38,971 bases of DNA from an uncultured Flavihumibacter sp. Its GTDB lineage: Bacteria; Bacteroidota; Bacteroidia; Chitinophagales; Chitinophagaceae. The notes under the pieces are model-generated. The model was given only the letters and a program-made list of their open reading frames with translations. It searched no databases and was not told the DNA's origin. Position numbers and translations under genes: made by a program. The stretch spans positions 1-38,971 of the forward strand of contig CABHOY010000007.1 of assembly GCA_902168105.1 (NCBI GenBank), in the 5' to 3' direction. How positions within the stretch are numbered: the stretch's first letter is position 1; each line of letters starts with the position of its first letter. Positions 8,134 through 16,838 of this stretch are shown piece after piece.

Positions 8134-8907
8134 ATGAAGAACAGATTTGAAGAATTTTTATCGCTGCATCATAGCAATGACCTGTTACATGTTGGGAACG
8201 TATGGAATGCGCAGAGTGCCGGCGTGTATGAAAAACTTGGCTTCAAAGTGGTAGCGACATCCAGCGCGGCTGTAGCTGAGTCACTGGGTTACTCCGATGG
8301 TGAGGATATGTCTTTTGCAGATTATTTATTTGTTATTCAACGCATAATTGCATCAACAAAGGCGATCGTAACAGTTGACCTTGAAGCTGGATACGGCCGC
8401 ACTGCGGCTGAGATCAGCAGTAATATCAAGCGGCTGTATGACCTGGGTGTATCCGGTATTAATATAGAAGACTCAGTTGTAACGGATAGTAAAAGAAGTA
8501 TTACGGATGCGGAAGCGTTTGCACAGAAACTTAGCCAGATAACGGAACAGCTGAACAGAGATGGAGTTAAAATGTTTATAAACTTGCGGTCTGACAGCTT
8601 TTTGTTAGGCTTGCCAAATGCATTGGAAGATGCCTTGAGCAGAATTCCGATTTACCAGGAAACTGGTGTACATGGATTGTTCTTTCCCTGTGTTACTCAG
8701 GTCTCCGATATAACGGAGATAACTACTTTGTCTAAACTCCCCGTAAATGTTATGTGCATGCCTGCACTGCCGTCATTTGATGAGTTACAGAAAGCTGGTG
8801 TAAAAAGAGTAAGTGACGGGAATTTTGTGAACGCGTATCTTTATAAGGCACTTGGTGACGCCATGTCCAGGATCAATGCAGAAAACAGTTTCGCCAGCCT
8901 GTTCTGA
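8134..8907 (+). CDS. Isocitrate lyase/PEP mutase superfamily enzyme
   Basis: The 257-aa protein fits the short, stand-alone branch of the PEP mutase/isocitrate lyase superfamily, cytoplasmic alpha/beta barrels that make or break C-C or P-C bonds next to a carboxylate using Mg2+. The metal-binding core is visible as VDLEAGYG (Asp82, Glu84), preceded by the substrate-loop segment GEDMSFADY at ~56-64 and followed by GVSGINIEDSV (~100-110). The isocitrate lyase catalytic signature KKCGH is absent, so a true isocitrate or methylisocitrate lyase is unlikely. Substrates in this group include oxaloacetate and phosphonopyruvate, but no phosphonate genes are nearby, so the reaction is not assigned. Neighbours are the AraC regulator upstream and a strong terminator just downstream, making this a one-gene transcript. 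Confidence 0.85.
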   Translation: MKNRFEEFLSLHHSNDLLHVGNVWNAQSAGVYEKLGFKVVATSSAAVAESLGYSDGEDMSFADYLFVIQRIIASTKAIVTVDLEAGYGRTAAEISSNIKRLYDLGVSGINIEDSVVTDSKRSITDAEAFAQKLSQITEQLNRDGVKMFINLRSDSFLLGLPNALEDALSRIPIYQETGVHGLFFPCVTQVSDITEITTLSKLPVNVMCMPALPSFDELQKAGVKRVSDGNFVNAYLYKALGDAMSRINAENSFASLF

Positions 8908-8943
8908 TCTGAGTGGATTTTTGTAAATCAAATACTTAGCATT

Positions 8944-8980
8944 AAAAGGACTGATCATCCGAAAGATGATCAGTCCTTTT
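8944..8980 (+). terminator. Rho-independent terminator
   Basis: A perfect 16-bp stem (8944-8959 with 8965-8980) with loop CGAAA ends in TTTTT, 36 bases after the PEP-mutase-family stop codon. Confidence 0.92.
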
Positions 8981-9051
8981 TGCGCCCGGGACCTGATATG
9001 CCAGGTATTATTATGGAAATGTGCCAGCAGCTGCATCATTAAATAAACGCT

Positions 9052-9924
9052 ATGAGGCATTTTTTACTTATCCTATTGTTCCTGTGCTTTTCACTTCCTT
9101 CCATGGGGCAGAAACGTGATTCTTTATTGTATTGTGCGTATATGGAGAATTCACTGGCCCAGCTTGAGCAATTTTTCGATAACTGGTCGGCTGAAACACC
9201 CGCGGTTTCAGATTCAGCGCTTAAGCGTCTGAATGATACTATTCAGAATGTATACCTTGTTTACAGAAGCTTTTATAACCCCACTGATACTAATAAAACG
9301 GGTGGCGCCAAATGGGTAACAGCTGCCTATTCAAAAGTGAAGTACCTGTTGTTGCAGGACAAGATCAGCTACGGGTTTGTAAAAACGCTTGACAGGGACA
9401 TAGTACTTCAAAACCAACTTAACCGTTTTGCAAAAGGGGATACGGCAAGGCTACGTGCTTTATCAGACCAATACAAAGGAAAGAACAAAAGACTTGAAAG
9501 GGATTTCCTCTATTGGCCTGCTGCGAATAACTATACTCAACTAACAGGCTTCCGGCCGCAACTTGAAATTGATAAACCGGTGGCTGTTGTACTGACGGCC
9601 GACTATGAGCATTTACTGAATGCTTTTTTAGGAAGTAAAAAATATAAACCGGAAACGGGAAGTATTGTTTTGCCTGCTGGATCAGAAAGGGAAAGCCGGC
9701 GTCGACAGGCATTCCTGGAGAATGATATTAAGATCTGGAGTGGGCAATGGGATTTCTACTGGCAATTCGACTCTTTCCCACATGTGGATAGAATAACATT
9801 TGATGAAAATTTCGGGCATGCCGTTGTTGATTACAGGATGGACTATGAAGGCGGATATGGCTATCTCAAAAAGATCAACGGTGTATGGACCGTGATAGAG
9901 GTTCGAAGCGTATGGATAAAGTAA
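9052..9924 (+). CDS. Secreted protein of unknown function
   Basis: I do not recognise this 290-aa protein. It has a clear export signal (MRHFLLILLFLCFSLPSMGQ) without a lipobox cysteine, so it should be periplasmic or secreted. The first half (~20-150) is charged and mostly helical (e.g. LDRDIVLQNQLNRFAKGDTARL, of which the middle is basic). The C-terminal ~70 residues look like a compact alpha+beta domain rich in aromatics, with IWSGQWDFYWQF and GYGYLKKINGVWTVIEV; the latter resembles the last strands of NTF2-like or DUF-type folds, but this is only a resemblance. It is followed after 12 bases by another secreted unknown, so the two probably form one transcript ending at the hairpin 10650-10692. 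Confidence 0.8.
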   Translation: MRHFLLILLFLCFSLPSMGQKRDSLLYCAYMENSLAQLEQFFDNWSAETPAVSDSALKRLNDTIQNVYLVYRSFYNPTDTNKTGGAKWVTAAYSKVKYLLLQDKISYGFVKTLDRDIVLQNQLNRFAKGDTARLRALSDQYKGKNKRLERDFLYWPAANNYTQLTGFRPQLEIDKPVAVVLTADYEHLLNAFLGSKKYKPETGSIVLPAGSERESRRRQAFLENDIKIWSGQWDFYWQFDSFPHVDRITFDENFGHAVVDYRMDYEGGYGYLKKINGVWTVIEVRSVWIK

Positions 9925-9936
9925 AAATAATGACCT

Positions 9937-10647
9937 ATGAAAATGCTAAACATGTTGGTTGTATTGCTGGTGATGTTATCACATACGACATATGCTCAAT
10001 CAGTAAAAAGGGATACGGTTTTTCTATTAAAAGAAAAGCGCGAAACAGGATACCATATTATTTTTATAGATAAAAATCCCAAGTCGGAATTTTACAAGCC
10101 AATATCCGATTTCCGTTTCAGTGACGATGAGGCGAGAACATATGCGAACTATCTGGGTTATTTGACAGCGCAAAAGTTGCCGAGATTTACTAATAGAAAG
10201 TTTCCCAGAAAGTGGATCGTCATTTATCAATATAGAAGGGGATTTTATGCTTATTATCCTTCTGATTTTATGAGTCATTATAAGGTCCGGCTAACAGATT
10301 CTACATACATCGATTACATTGGCGGTGAAGGCCCTGTGGCAAACAAAATAAAGTCTTTTAATATTGTCGATAGTAGTACCTATCGTTTCAGATTAACGGG
10401 AGGATTGGCTAAAGATCGTAGACTTACCGTCCATATCATTGACGCTCAAAGAGGGATAGCAGTTTTTGAAGAGGACGTAACCGGGTGGGGAAAACGATAC
10501 TTTCTGATGATAGCTGCAGATAAGGTGAGAGGGCTACCGATCATTGTGAATTATTGCCGGGATCAGAAGGAACTCGAATACAACTTTAAGGAACCAAACT
10601 ATAAGAAATTACTTGAAATGAAATTACCGAAAGACAGCATAAAATAA
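9937..10647 (+). CDS. Secreted protein of unknown function, partner of the upstream gene
   Basis: The 236-aa protein is not recognised. Its N-terminus is a signal peptide (MKMLNMLVVLLVMLSHTTYA followed by QS). The start at 9937 is chosen because it gives the complete signal; a second ATG two codons later is equally possible. The mature part is basic and aromatic-rich, probably mostly beta-strand (KWIVIYQYRRGFYAYYPSD, TYRFRLTGG), with no lipobox, membrane segment or familiar catalytic motif. It lies 12 bases after the preceding secreted unknown and ends three bases before a shared terminator. The tight pairing suggests a joint role, otherwise unknown. Confidence 0.78.
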   Translation: MKMLNMLVVLLVMLSHTTYAQSVKRDTVFLLKEKRETGYHIIFIDKNPKSEFYKPISDFRFSDDEARTYANYLGYLTAQKLPRFTNRKFPRKWIVIYQYRRGFYAYYPSDFMSHYKVRLTDSTYIDYIGGEGPVANKIKSFNIVDSSTYRFRLTGGLAKDRRLTVHIIDAQRGIAVFEEDVTGWGKRYFLMIAADKVRGLPIIVNYCRDQKELEYNFKEPNYKKLLEMKLPKDSIK

Positions 10648-10649
10648 GA

Positions 10650-10692
10650 TTATTATCCCCTGTTATAAATGTCTTACAACAGGGGATAATAA
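10650..10692. terminator. Bidirectional terminator between convergent genes
   Basis: A perfect 15-bp stem (10650-10664 with 10678-10692) with a 13-base loop lies between the stop of the secreted unknown (10647) and the stop of the minus-strand kinase (10696). The TTATTA and AATAA ends of the stem give U-rich tails in both directions. Confidence 0.85.
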
Positions 10693-10695
10693 CAT

Positions 10696-11703
10696 TTATA
10701 TCGCCGAAAGCGAAGCAGCAAAACGAGGTGTGCGCATTTGATGCACTGCTTCATTGAGTAAGGCTTTTCCATACATAAACTGACCTTCATAGCTGGCCAG
10801 AGAGATCTTGCCAGTCGCCATCATTGCACCAAAATCCTGTAACGTTATGCCTTCCATTGCCTGATCGTGTACATAGTCTTTGGGTTTTCCCTGTGCTGCA
10901 AGCTGGAACATCAGCATGGAATAAATGATCCTGCCTACCTGCCGCATAATATAGAAACGAGCTATTTTATAGTCATCTATCGTAGCGCCAAAGTATGTGT
11001 CCAGGAATACTCTTTCCTGATTTTCGGTATGTACGAAAAAATTCGCTGCATTTGCCAGGTCGATGTACCTGTCATTCGCATAAGATACATCCCAGTCAAT
11101 AACCCAGATCTTTTCCCCATCTGATAAGATGTTGCTTGGATTAAGATCGTTGTGACTGAATACCTTCTCCACATCATTCCATGGATATTTACTCTTTATT
11201 GTTTCATAGTTGCTGAAGCACTCGTCGAACATTGGTCCTGCAAGTATATTACTTTGTTTAAATCCAGCTATTAGAGATTCAATAGACGTCAGCAGGTCAT
11301 TACCGCCAGCTGTGTAAGGTATTGCGTGAATAGCCCTGATCGTAGCAGCCAGTTCGCCAGGTAACTTTTCAGGTCCGAAAACACCCCGTACAGGTTTATT
11401 ATCTATGAAAGCGCTGATAGAAATTCCATTTGCAGCATCCTGGTAATATAATGGCGGCGCAATACCTGCATCTGCTGCCAGTTTCAGGTTGGTCAGCTTG
11501 CCGGTTGCTTTACCAGAAGATCTGTCCAGTTTTAATACATAAGTTTTCTTACCCACTGTCATTTTATATACGTGTGAGGAAGAGAGGCCACCCGCGAGTG
11601 GTGCAATATCTATCGTGGTGTCGGTGTCAAAGGTTTGTTGTAAAGCCGTTTCAACTGCGGCAGTAAGATCGGCCGGGATAATGTCAGAAAGTATTTTAGA
11701 CAT
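10696..11703 (-). CDS. Aminoglycoside phosphotransferase/choline kinase-fold protein
   Basis: Starting at MSKILSDIIP the protein has 335 residues; the frame is open further upstream, but that extension (MLLYRHRYHH...) has no family character and the ATG at 11703 is the natural start. The fold is that of small-molecule kinases of the APH family. LAGGLSSSHVYKM (~37-49) is the ATP-loop strand and YVLKLDR carries the lysine. The Brenner box HNDLNPSNIL (His184, Asp186, Asn191) gives the catalytic base and metal ligand, and VIDWD (Asp203) corresponds to the DFG aspartate. These enzymes phosphorylate hydroxyls of aminoglycosides, choline, thiamine or sugars. The many aromatic residues after the Brenner box are more like choline or ethanolamine kinases, but the substrate is not determined. 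It is followed on the same strand by nothing and preceded by a small membrane protein gene 35 bases upstream. Confidence 0.85.
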   Translation of the reverse strand: MSKILSDIIPADLTAAVETALQQTFDTDTTIDIAPLAGGLSSSHVYKMTVGKKTYVLKLDRSSGKATGKLTNLKLAADAGIAPPLYYQDAANGISISAFIDNKPVRGVFGPEKLPGELAATIRAIHAIPYTAGGNDLLTSIESLIAGFKQSNILAGPMFDECFSNYETIKSKYPWNDVEKVFSHNDLNPSNILSDGEKIWVIDWDVSYANDRYIDLANAANFFVHTENQERVFLDTYFGATIDDYKIARFYIMRQVGRIIYSMLMFQLAAQGKPKDYVHDQAMEGITLQDFGAMMATGKISLASYEGQFMYGKALLNEAVHQMRTPRFAASLSAI

Positions 11704-11738
11704 GTATGGTAAAATTGTAAATTTAAAGATCAGTCTAT

Positions 11739-12107
11739 TTAAAACAGCAACGAGGGAAGAGAGACCATCAATATGGCCGTGATGATACCTATGCCGATAT
11801 AAGAGCAATGTTCTTTATAATAAGAAGTCTGGTTTCTTGATTTGATGAAAGTAAAAACACCAAGAGCGGAACATATTAATCCGGCCCAGAGCCTTTGATT
11901 ACCGTTAGAAAATACGGAAAAAATCACATTACCATCCTTCGTAAAAGTTATCATTGAAATATATCCGACTAAAGCAAGGAATAATGTCAGATAACCATAT
12001 GGAGAATTTGTTTCGCCGGCAGTTATCGTCCTGCTTATTAGTTCATTATGTTCTTCGGAGGTAATATAACCAGCGTGGTATAGGTGGTTAATGCGTTCAA
12101 TGGTCAT
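11739..12107 (-). CDS. Small membrane protein, function unknown
   Basis: The 122-aa protein starts with a soluble helical stretch of ~30 residues (MTIERINHLYHAGYITSEEH), in which the pattern of a short domain sensing or docking before the membrane resembles SHOCT/DUF2157-like heads. Three hydrophobic segments follow at about 38-56, 72-88 and 102-118. No catalytic motif is seen. It lies 35 bases upstream of the kinase gene on the same strand and may be cotranscribed with it; the intergenic space to the oxidoreductase on the other side is about 150 bases and should hold divergent promoters, though none fits the consensus clearly. Confidence 0.7.
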   Translation of the reverse strand: MTIERINHLYHAGYITSEEHNELISRTITAGETNSPYGYLTLFLALVGYISMITFTKDGNVIFSVFSNGNQRLWAGLICSALGVFTFIKSRNQTSYYKEHCSYIGIGIITAILMVSLPSLLF

Positions 12108-12259
12108 GGGTTTAGGTGTTTTTTTGCCAAGTATAAGTTATTATCATCTTATGTGCAATAGGGAGGAACATTTATGTGAAGGCCGGGGAAAGAATTAACC
12201 GTAGAGGACATTAAACAATCTCATTTACCGGGGTGTTTTTATTAAACATTACATATGCC

Positions 12260-14590
12260 ATGGGAAATGAACACCAACTGCCATCTGCGGAGAATCCCAT
12301 AAAGTTGTTAAAGCTGGAAGTAAGACCGGCTAAGCAATGGGCTGCAGGTATTCCTGCCGTATTGGCGGCACTCAGTGATTTCAGGGAAGAACATATTGCT
12401 ATCAGAGGCATGATCGCCTTACTGAAAATGAACCAGAAGGGAGGTTTCGACTGTCCCAGCTGCGCCTGGCCGGACCCTGACGACGAGCGTTCACCTATTG
12501 CGGAGTATTGTGAGAATGGCGTCAAAGCCCTTGCTGAAGAAGCCACGCAAAAGAGACTTACAGCCGCTTTTTTCGCCGAAAATGCAGTGGCCGACCTTGC
12601 GGAGCTTACAGACTATGAAATCGGAAAAAAGGGCCGTTTGACGGAACCCATGTATATGCCGGAAGGTGGCACTCACTATCAGCCTATCAGTTGGGAAGAT
12701 GCTTTCAAAAAGATCGCCAGCCATCTGAATGCTTTACAGTCTCCAAATGAAGCTGCTTTTTATACCTCTGGCCGTACCAGTAATGAGGCTTCCTTTGTTT
12801 ATCAATTGTTTGTGAGGGAGTTCGGGACCAACAACATGCCTGATTGTTCCAATATGTGCCATGAAACTTCAGGAGTGGCTCTTGGTGAATCCATCGGTTT
12901 GGGTAAAGGCTCGGTGAAACTGGAAGACTTTTATGATACGGATGTCATTATCATCATTGGTCATAATCCTGGCACTAATGCGCCACGTATGATGAGCGCC
13001 CTCGAAAAAGGGAAACGGAACGGTGCGCAGATCATCGCTATCAATCCGCTGCCCGAAGCTGGCCTAATGGGCTTCCGGAATCCTCAACACATGAATGGGG
13101 TAATAGGGCATGGGGTCAGGCTGGCTGACCTGTTCCTCCAGGTAAGGATCAATGGTGACATGGCGCTACTGAAAGCGATCGAGCTGTTATTATATGAAGC
13201 CGAACAAAAGGCTTCCGGCTGGGTGTTCGATCAATCTTTTATTGCTAAGAATACTGTTGGATATGATGATTTTATCCGGCAATTGAAAACATACAATCTG
13301 GAAGACCTGTCAGCTGCATCTGGTGTTCCTGTTAATGAAATACGTGAAGCTGCCGATATGCTGGTTGATAAAAAACGTATCATCATATGCTGGGGCATGG
13401 GACTTACACAACAGAAGAACGGAGTAGAGATGCTCAAAGAGATTGTCAATCTTTTGCTGTTGAAAGGCAGTATTGGTATACCTGGCGGTGGAGTATGCCC
13501 TGTCCGCGGCCATAGCAATGTTCAGGGAAACCGTACAATGCTGATCGTAGAAAAACCTACTGATGATCAGTTAGACCGTCTACAGGCTGTATTTGGATTT
13601 GCGCCTCCAAGAGAGCATGGTTATGACGTGGTTAACGCTATAAGGGCGATGCATGAAGGGAAAGTGAAAGTATTCTTCGGAATGGGAGGGAATTTCCTCT
13701 CCGCTACTCCTGATACTACATTTACCGCAGCAGCCATGCGAAAGCTGAAGCTGAGTGTGTATGTTTCTACTAAACTGAATCGCGGACATCTGGTACATGG
13801 GCAAGAAGCCTTGATACTTCCTGCGCTCTCGCGCAGCGATATAGATATAGTGAATGGCGAAGCCCGGTTTATTAGTACAGAGAACTCCATGGGTGTGGTC
13901 CAGTCATCCAAAGGAATATTGAAACCGGTATCTGATAAACTGCTGAACGAAACACATATCGTTTGCAGGATGGCAAAAGCTACCCTCGGTCAACGCTCTG
14001 TAGTGGATTGGGACCTTTTTGAAAATAATTATGACGCTGTTCGTGATGCGATCGCTGCGTGTATACCAGGTTTTGAAGATTACAACGAAAAAGTGCGCCA
14101 GCCCGGCGGATTTTACCTTCCTAACGGCCCCAGGGAGGGGAAGTTTAAAAGTACATCCTCCCACAATCACGCGGCTTTTTCAGTGACCTCTGTACCGCTT
14201 AATCAACTGGCGGATGATGAGTATGCGATGGCCTCCACCCGTACGCATGATCAGTTCAATACAACTATCTATGGCCTGGAAGATCGATACCGGGGCATCA
14301 AAAATGAACGGCGTGTCGTGTTTATGAATACTGCTGACATGAAGAAGGCTGGTTTTGCAGAAGGAGATAAGGTAGACCTGTTTAATTACGATGACGGTAT
14401 AGAACGGGTGGCGCGTTTATTTGTGGTAGTACCTTATAGTATCCCGGAAAAAGATACAGTTACTTACTTCCCGGAAACCAATGTACTGATCTCTATTAAT
14501 AATGTGGTGGAAGGGAGTAATATGCCGGCTGCAAAAAGAGTAGTGATAAAGATCAGGAAGCACGTACCGCAGGGCTCGAATGGTGCGTGA
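12260..14590 (+). CDS. FdhF/YdeP-family molybdopterin oxidoreductase
   Basis: The 776-aa protein belongs to the YdeP-type branch of the molybdopterin-dependent formate dehydrogenase-like oxidoreductases. The ATG at 12260 (MGNEHQLPS) is preferred to a GTG at 12233. The N-terminus shows the family's cysteine pattern CPSCAWPDPDDE (Cys65, Cys68) with AEYCENG (Cys84), a probable iron-sulfur site. NMCHETSG places Cys200 where formate dehydrogenase H has its metal-bound selenocysteine. Cofactor-binding stretches are IIIGHNPGTNAPRMM, GIPGGGVCPVRGHSNVQGNR (Pro-rich pterin loop) and the C-terminal Molydop-binding domain containing STRTHDQFNTTIYG. No signal peptide or twin-arginine motif is present, so it is cytoplasmic. 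Family members in E. coli are linked to acid resistance, but the substrate is unknown. No cofactor-biosynthesis, FdhD-like or electron-transfer gene is adjacent. Confidence 0.92.
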   Translation: MGNEHQLPSAENPIKLLKLEVRPAKQWAAGIPAVLAALSDFREEHIAIRGMIALLKMNQKGGFDCPSCAWPDPDDERSPIAEYCENGVKALAEEATQKRLTAAFFAENAVADLAELTDYEIGKKGRLTEPMYMPEGGTHYQPISWEDAFKKIASHLNALQSPNEAAFYTSGRTSNEASFVYQLFVREFGTNNMPDCSNMCHETSGVALGESIGLGKGSVKLEDFYDTDVIIIIGHNPGTNAPRMMSALEKGKRNGAQIIAINPLPEAGLMGFRNPQHMNGVIGHGVRLADLFLQVRINGDMALLKAIELLLYEAEQKASGWVFDQSFIAKNTVGYDDFIRQLKTYNLEDLSAASGVPVNEIREAADMLVDKKRIIICWGMGLTQQKNGVEMLKEIVNLLLLKGSIGIPGGGVCPVRGHSNVQGNRTMLIVEKPTDDQLDRLQAVFGFAPPREHGYDVVNAIRAMHEGKVKVFFGMGGNFLSATPDTTFTAAAMRKLKLSVYVSTKLNRGHLVHGQEALILPALSRSDIDIVNGEARFISTENSMGVVQSSKGILKPVSDKLLNETHIVCRMAKATLGQRSVVDWDLFENNYDAVRDAIAACIPGFEDYNEKVRQPGGFYLPNGPREGKFKSTSSHNHAAFSVTSVPLNQLADDEYAMASTRTHDQFNTTIYGLEDRYRGIKNERRVVFMNTADMKKAGFAEGDKVDLFNYDDGIERVARLFVVVPYSIPEKDTVTYFPETNVLISINNVVEGSNMPAAKRVVIKIRKHVPQGSNGA

Positions 14591-14716
14591 TATAGGTATA
14601 ACTAATTATACATCTGATAACCAATATGTTGACCTTTCCCTATTAATTTTGCCCTTATACGGGGCTACTTCATATGAAATTCACATGGGGGCTACCATGT
14701 GCCAATAACTATTTAT

Positions 14717-14724
14717 TACCTTTG
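14717..14724 (+). promoter_or_regulatory. -7-like box upstream of the sigma factor
   Basis: TACCTTTG matches TAnnTTTG and lies ~115 bases before the ECF sigma start; no convincing -33 TTG is at the usual distance. The same intergenic space (14591-14839) also holds a 7-bp hairpin, 14682-14688 with 14695-14701, without a T tract. Confidence 0.35.
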
Positions 14725-14839
14725 TCCGATAGCTGAATTAGAGAACCACAGGTAATGGTCTTTTTATACCTGGTAAAAAGGTCGCCGATGTCATGTAAAC
14801 GGGGAAAATCACACGTTATTTCTTCTTAGATGGTTGAAT

Positions 14840-15424
14840 ATGGGATACGGACAATACACAGATGAAGAACTGTTGCAAGGCCTTAAACAAAGTAAAAAAG
14901 GCGCCTATAACGAAATTTACAGCAGGTATTGGAAGAAGATGCTTATCGTAGCATTAAATCACAATGAGGACAGTTATATTGCCAAAGACATTGTTCAGGA
15001 GGTGTTCATAGACCTTTGGGAGAAACGTCATAGCTACGAGGTCCAGAGTCTGCCGGCTTTTCTGGCCACTGCAGTTAAGTTCCAGGTATTTAAGTATTAC
15101 CGGAAAGAGCAGCGCCGTGCCCTGCTCGCGAAGGAAAACTATGTTTTCGATGATCTTTATGAAGAAGAAGAAAAGCTCCACGCCCGGTTTCTGAAAGATA
15201 TGATTGACGGCATTGTTGAAGAAATGCCGGAAAAATGCCGACTGGTCTTCCATTACAGCCGTAACCTTGGCCTTAAAAACGAAGAAATTGCCGAACAGGC
15301 GGGCATTACAAAGAAAACAGTTGAAAACACCCTTAACAGGGCGCTACGCATTATCCGTGGTAAACTGAAAAATCACGGTATCCCTCTATTGACCATCGTC
15401 CAGGTCTTATTTCTGCGGAAATAA
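14840..15424 (+). CDS. ECF RNA polymerase sigma factor of the SusC/FecR system
   Basis: The 194-aa protein is a two-domain ECF sigma factor. The start at 14840 (MGYGQYTDEELL) is an ATG six bases past a possible TTG. Region 2 occupies ~25-90 with AKDIVQEVFIDLWEKR as the core-binding and -10 recognition helices. Region 4 occupies ~135-180 with LGLKNEEIAEQAGITKKTVE as the -35-binding helix-turn-helix. The last ~15 residues are hydrophobic (IPLLTIVQVLFL), common in Bacteroidota members of the FecI-like group. The FecR gene follows after 150 bases and then SusC with an STN domain, so it should be held by FecR and released when the transporter senses ligand, then transcribe the locus. No additional sigma or TPR/AraC regulator is within this PUL. 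Confidence 0.95.
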   Translation: MGYGQYTDEELLQGLKQSKKGAYNEIYSRYWKKMLIVALNHNEDSYIAKDIVQEVFIDLWEKRHSYEVQSLPAFLATAVKFQVFKYYRKEQRRALLAKENYVFDDLYEEEEKLHARFLKDMIDGIVEEMPEKCRLVFHYSRNLGLKNEEIAEQAGITKKTVENTLNRALRIIRGKLKNHGIPLLTIVQVLFLRK

Positions 15425-15573
15425 TTTTTTTTCCTCTCATAGGGTGCAACACCATTTTCATGTACACTATATATACGTACGTTATGAACACGGCCGTCGT
15501 TGTCAAATACGATCAGGCCGAATGGCTGTTATAACTGTAGATTAATTATATAATTCCACTGGCAAAGTAAAAC

Positions 15574-16707
15574 ATGGATTTACAGAGAATTAACGAGTTA
15601 ATAAAGAAGTACACTGAAGGTACGGCTACAGAAGCCGAAAAGGAGGAACTGACCTTATGGTATAGGGAAAAGTCATACCGCGATGCTGTATCCTATGAAG
15701 ATGAGGAGGAAGTTTATCATGAATTATTGGACCGTATTAATGAGGCTACCGGTTTGAATACGCCCGGGCGCAGCTGGAAAAAATGGGCGGTCGCTGCTTC
15801 TGTTGCGCTGCTTTCTGTTACAGCCGCCAGTCTATACTTCTTGAAATACAGACCCAAACAGCAGATATCTCAGAATGTGGTGAGTGCGCCTGGTAAACAG
15901 GCAGGAGGCGCCATCCTGACCCTTTCTAACGGAAGCAAGGTCCTTCTTTCCGACGCTGAAAACGGTGATATCGCTACCCAGGGAAATGTGACAGTCACAA
16001 AGGCGGCTAATGGCCAGTTGATATATAATATTAAAGAAGGAGAGGGGCAGCAGTCTGTAAATGGAACGATCGCTTACAATGTTATCAGTACTCCCGCTGG
16101 TAGCCAGTTTAAAGTCGTGTTGCCAGACAAGACCACCGTCTGGCTCAATGCAATGTCCAGTGTGAAATTTCCTGTCACATTTTTAAATGCCAGCGAGCGG
16201 CGCGTGGAATTAACGGGTGAGGCCTATTTCGAGGTAACCCATAATGAGCGCATGCCTTTTAGAGTGTACACTGGCTCGGTGATGACGGAAGACCTGGGAA
16301 CGGAATTTAACATAAAGGCTTATGCAGACGAGCCGGATGTTAGTACTACGCTGGTTAGTGGCGCAGTACGCATAACTGCCGGTAGTCAGCAGGCTTCACT
16401 GAAACCGGGTGAGCAGGCGCATTACCAGGGTGCGATGAAAGTTTCGAAAGTTAATACTGATGATGTGATCGCCTGGAAAGATGGTTATTTCCGCTTTGAT
16501 GACCAATCCCTGGAAACCATCATGAAAGCAATGTCCCGCTGGTATAACGTCAGTTATATTTTCGAAGATCAAAGCCTGCGTAATGAAACCTTTGGCGTGG
16601 TGGCAACCCGTCAGAGTAATATCTCTGTACTGCTTAATCTCCTGGAAAACACCGGTGCTGTTCATTTCCGGCAGGAAGGAACCAACATTATTATTAGCAG
16701 GAAATAG
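15574..16707 (+). CDS. FecR-family anti-sigma factor
   Basis: The 377-aa protein is a single-pass inner-membrane anti-sigma factor. The cytoplasmic N-terminus (~1-65; LQRINELIKKYTEGTATEAEKEEL region) binds the sigma factor, and a helix follows at ~68-91 (WKKWAVAASVALLSVTAAS). The periplasmic FecR domain (~165-265) contains the usual segments STPAGSQFKVVLPDKTTVWL, VELTGEAYFEVTHNE and DLGTEFNIKAYADE. The C-terminal DUF4974 domain (~300-375) includes YFRFDDQSLETIMKAMSRWY and ends RQEGTNIIISRK; it is the part proposed to touch the STN domain of the transporter. It lies between the sigma gene and SusC, the standard order. Confidence 0.96.
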   Translation: MDLQRINELIKKYTEGTATEAEKEELTLWYREKSYRDAVSYEDEEEVYHELLDRINEATGLNTPGRSWKKWAVAASVALLSVTAASLYFLKYRPKQQISQNVVSAPGKQAGGAILTLSNGSKVLLSDAENGDIATQGNVTVTKAANGQLIYNIKEGEGQQSVNGTIAYNVISTPAGSQFKVVLPDKTTVWLNAMSSVKFPVTFLNASERRVELTGEAYFEVTHNERMPFRVYTGSVMTEDLGTEFNIKAYADEPDVSTTLVSGAVRITAGSQQASLKPGEQAHYQGAMKVSKVNTDDVIAWKDGYFRFDDQSLETIMKAMSRWYNVSYIFEDQSLRNETFGVVATRQSNISVLLNLLENTGAVHFRQEGTNIIISRK

Positions 16708-16838
16708 GACAGCAAACAACCAAAAACAAAACACGATCATTAATACTAGTTATGCCAAAGGCAAGATGCCTAAAGGTACAGTCAGGGTCCATCTTACCAC
16801 AATTGAACACGTTATTTATTTAAACCGTCTTTAGACAG

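Noticed and set aside
8134..8907. Assigning the PEP-mutase-like gene as methylisocitrate lyase
   Set aside because: The KKCGH catalytic signature is missing and there are no prp genes near.
14682..14701. A 7-bp hairpin as the terminator of the YdeP-type gene
   Set aside because: No T tract follows and it is nearly 100 bases downstream; transcription of the sigma gene may start in the same area.
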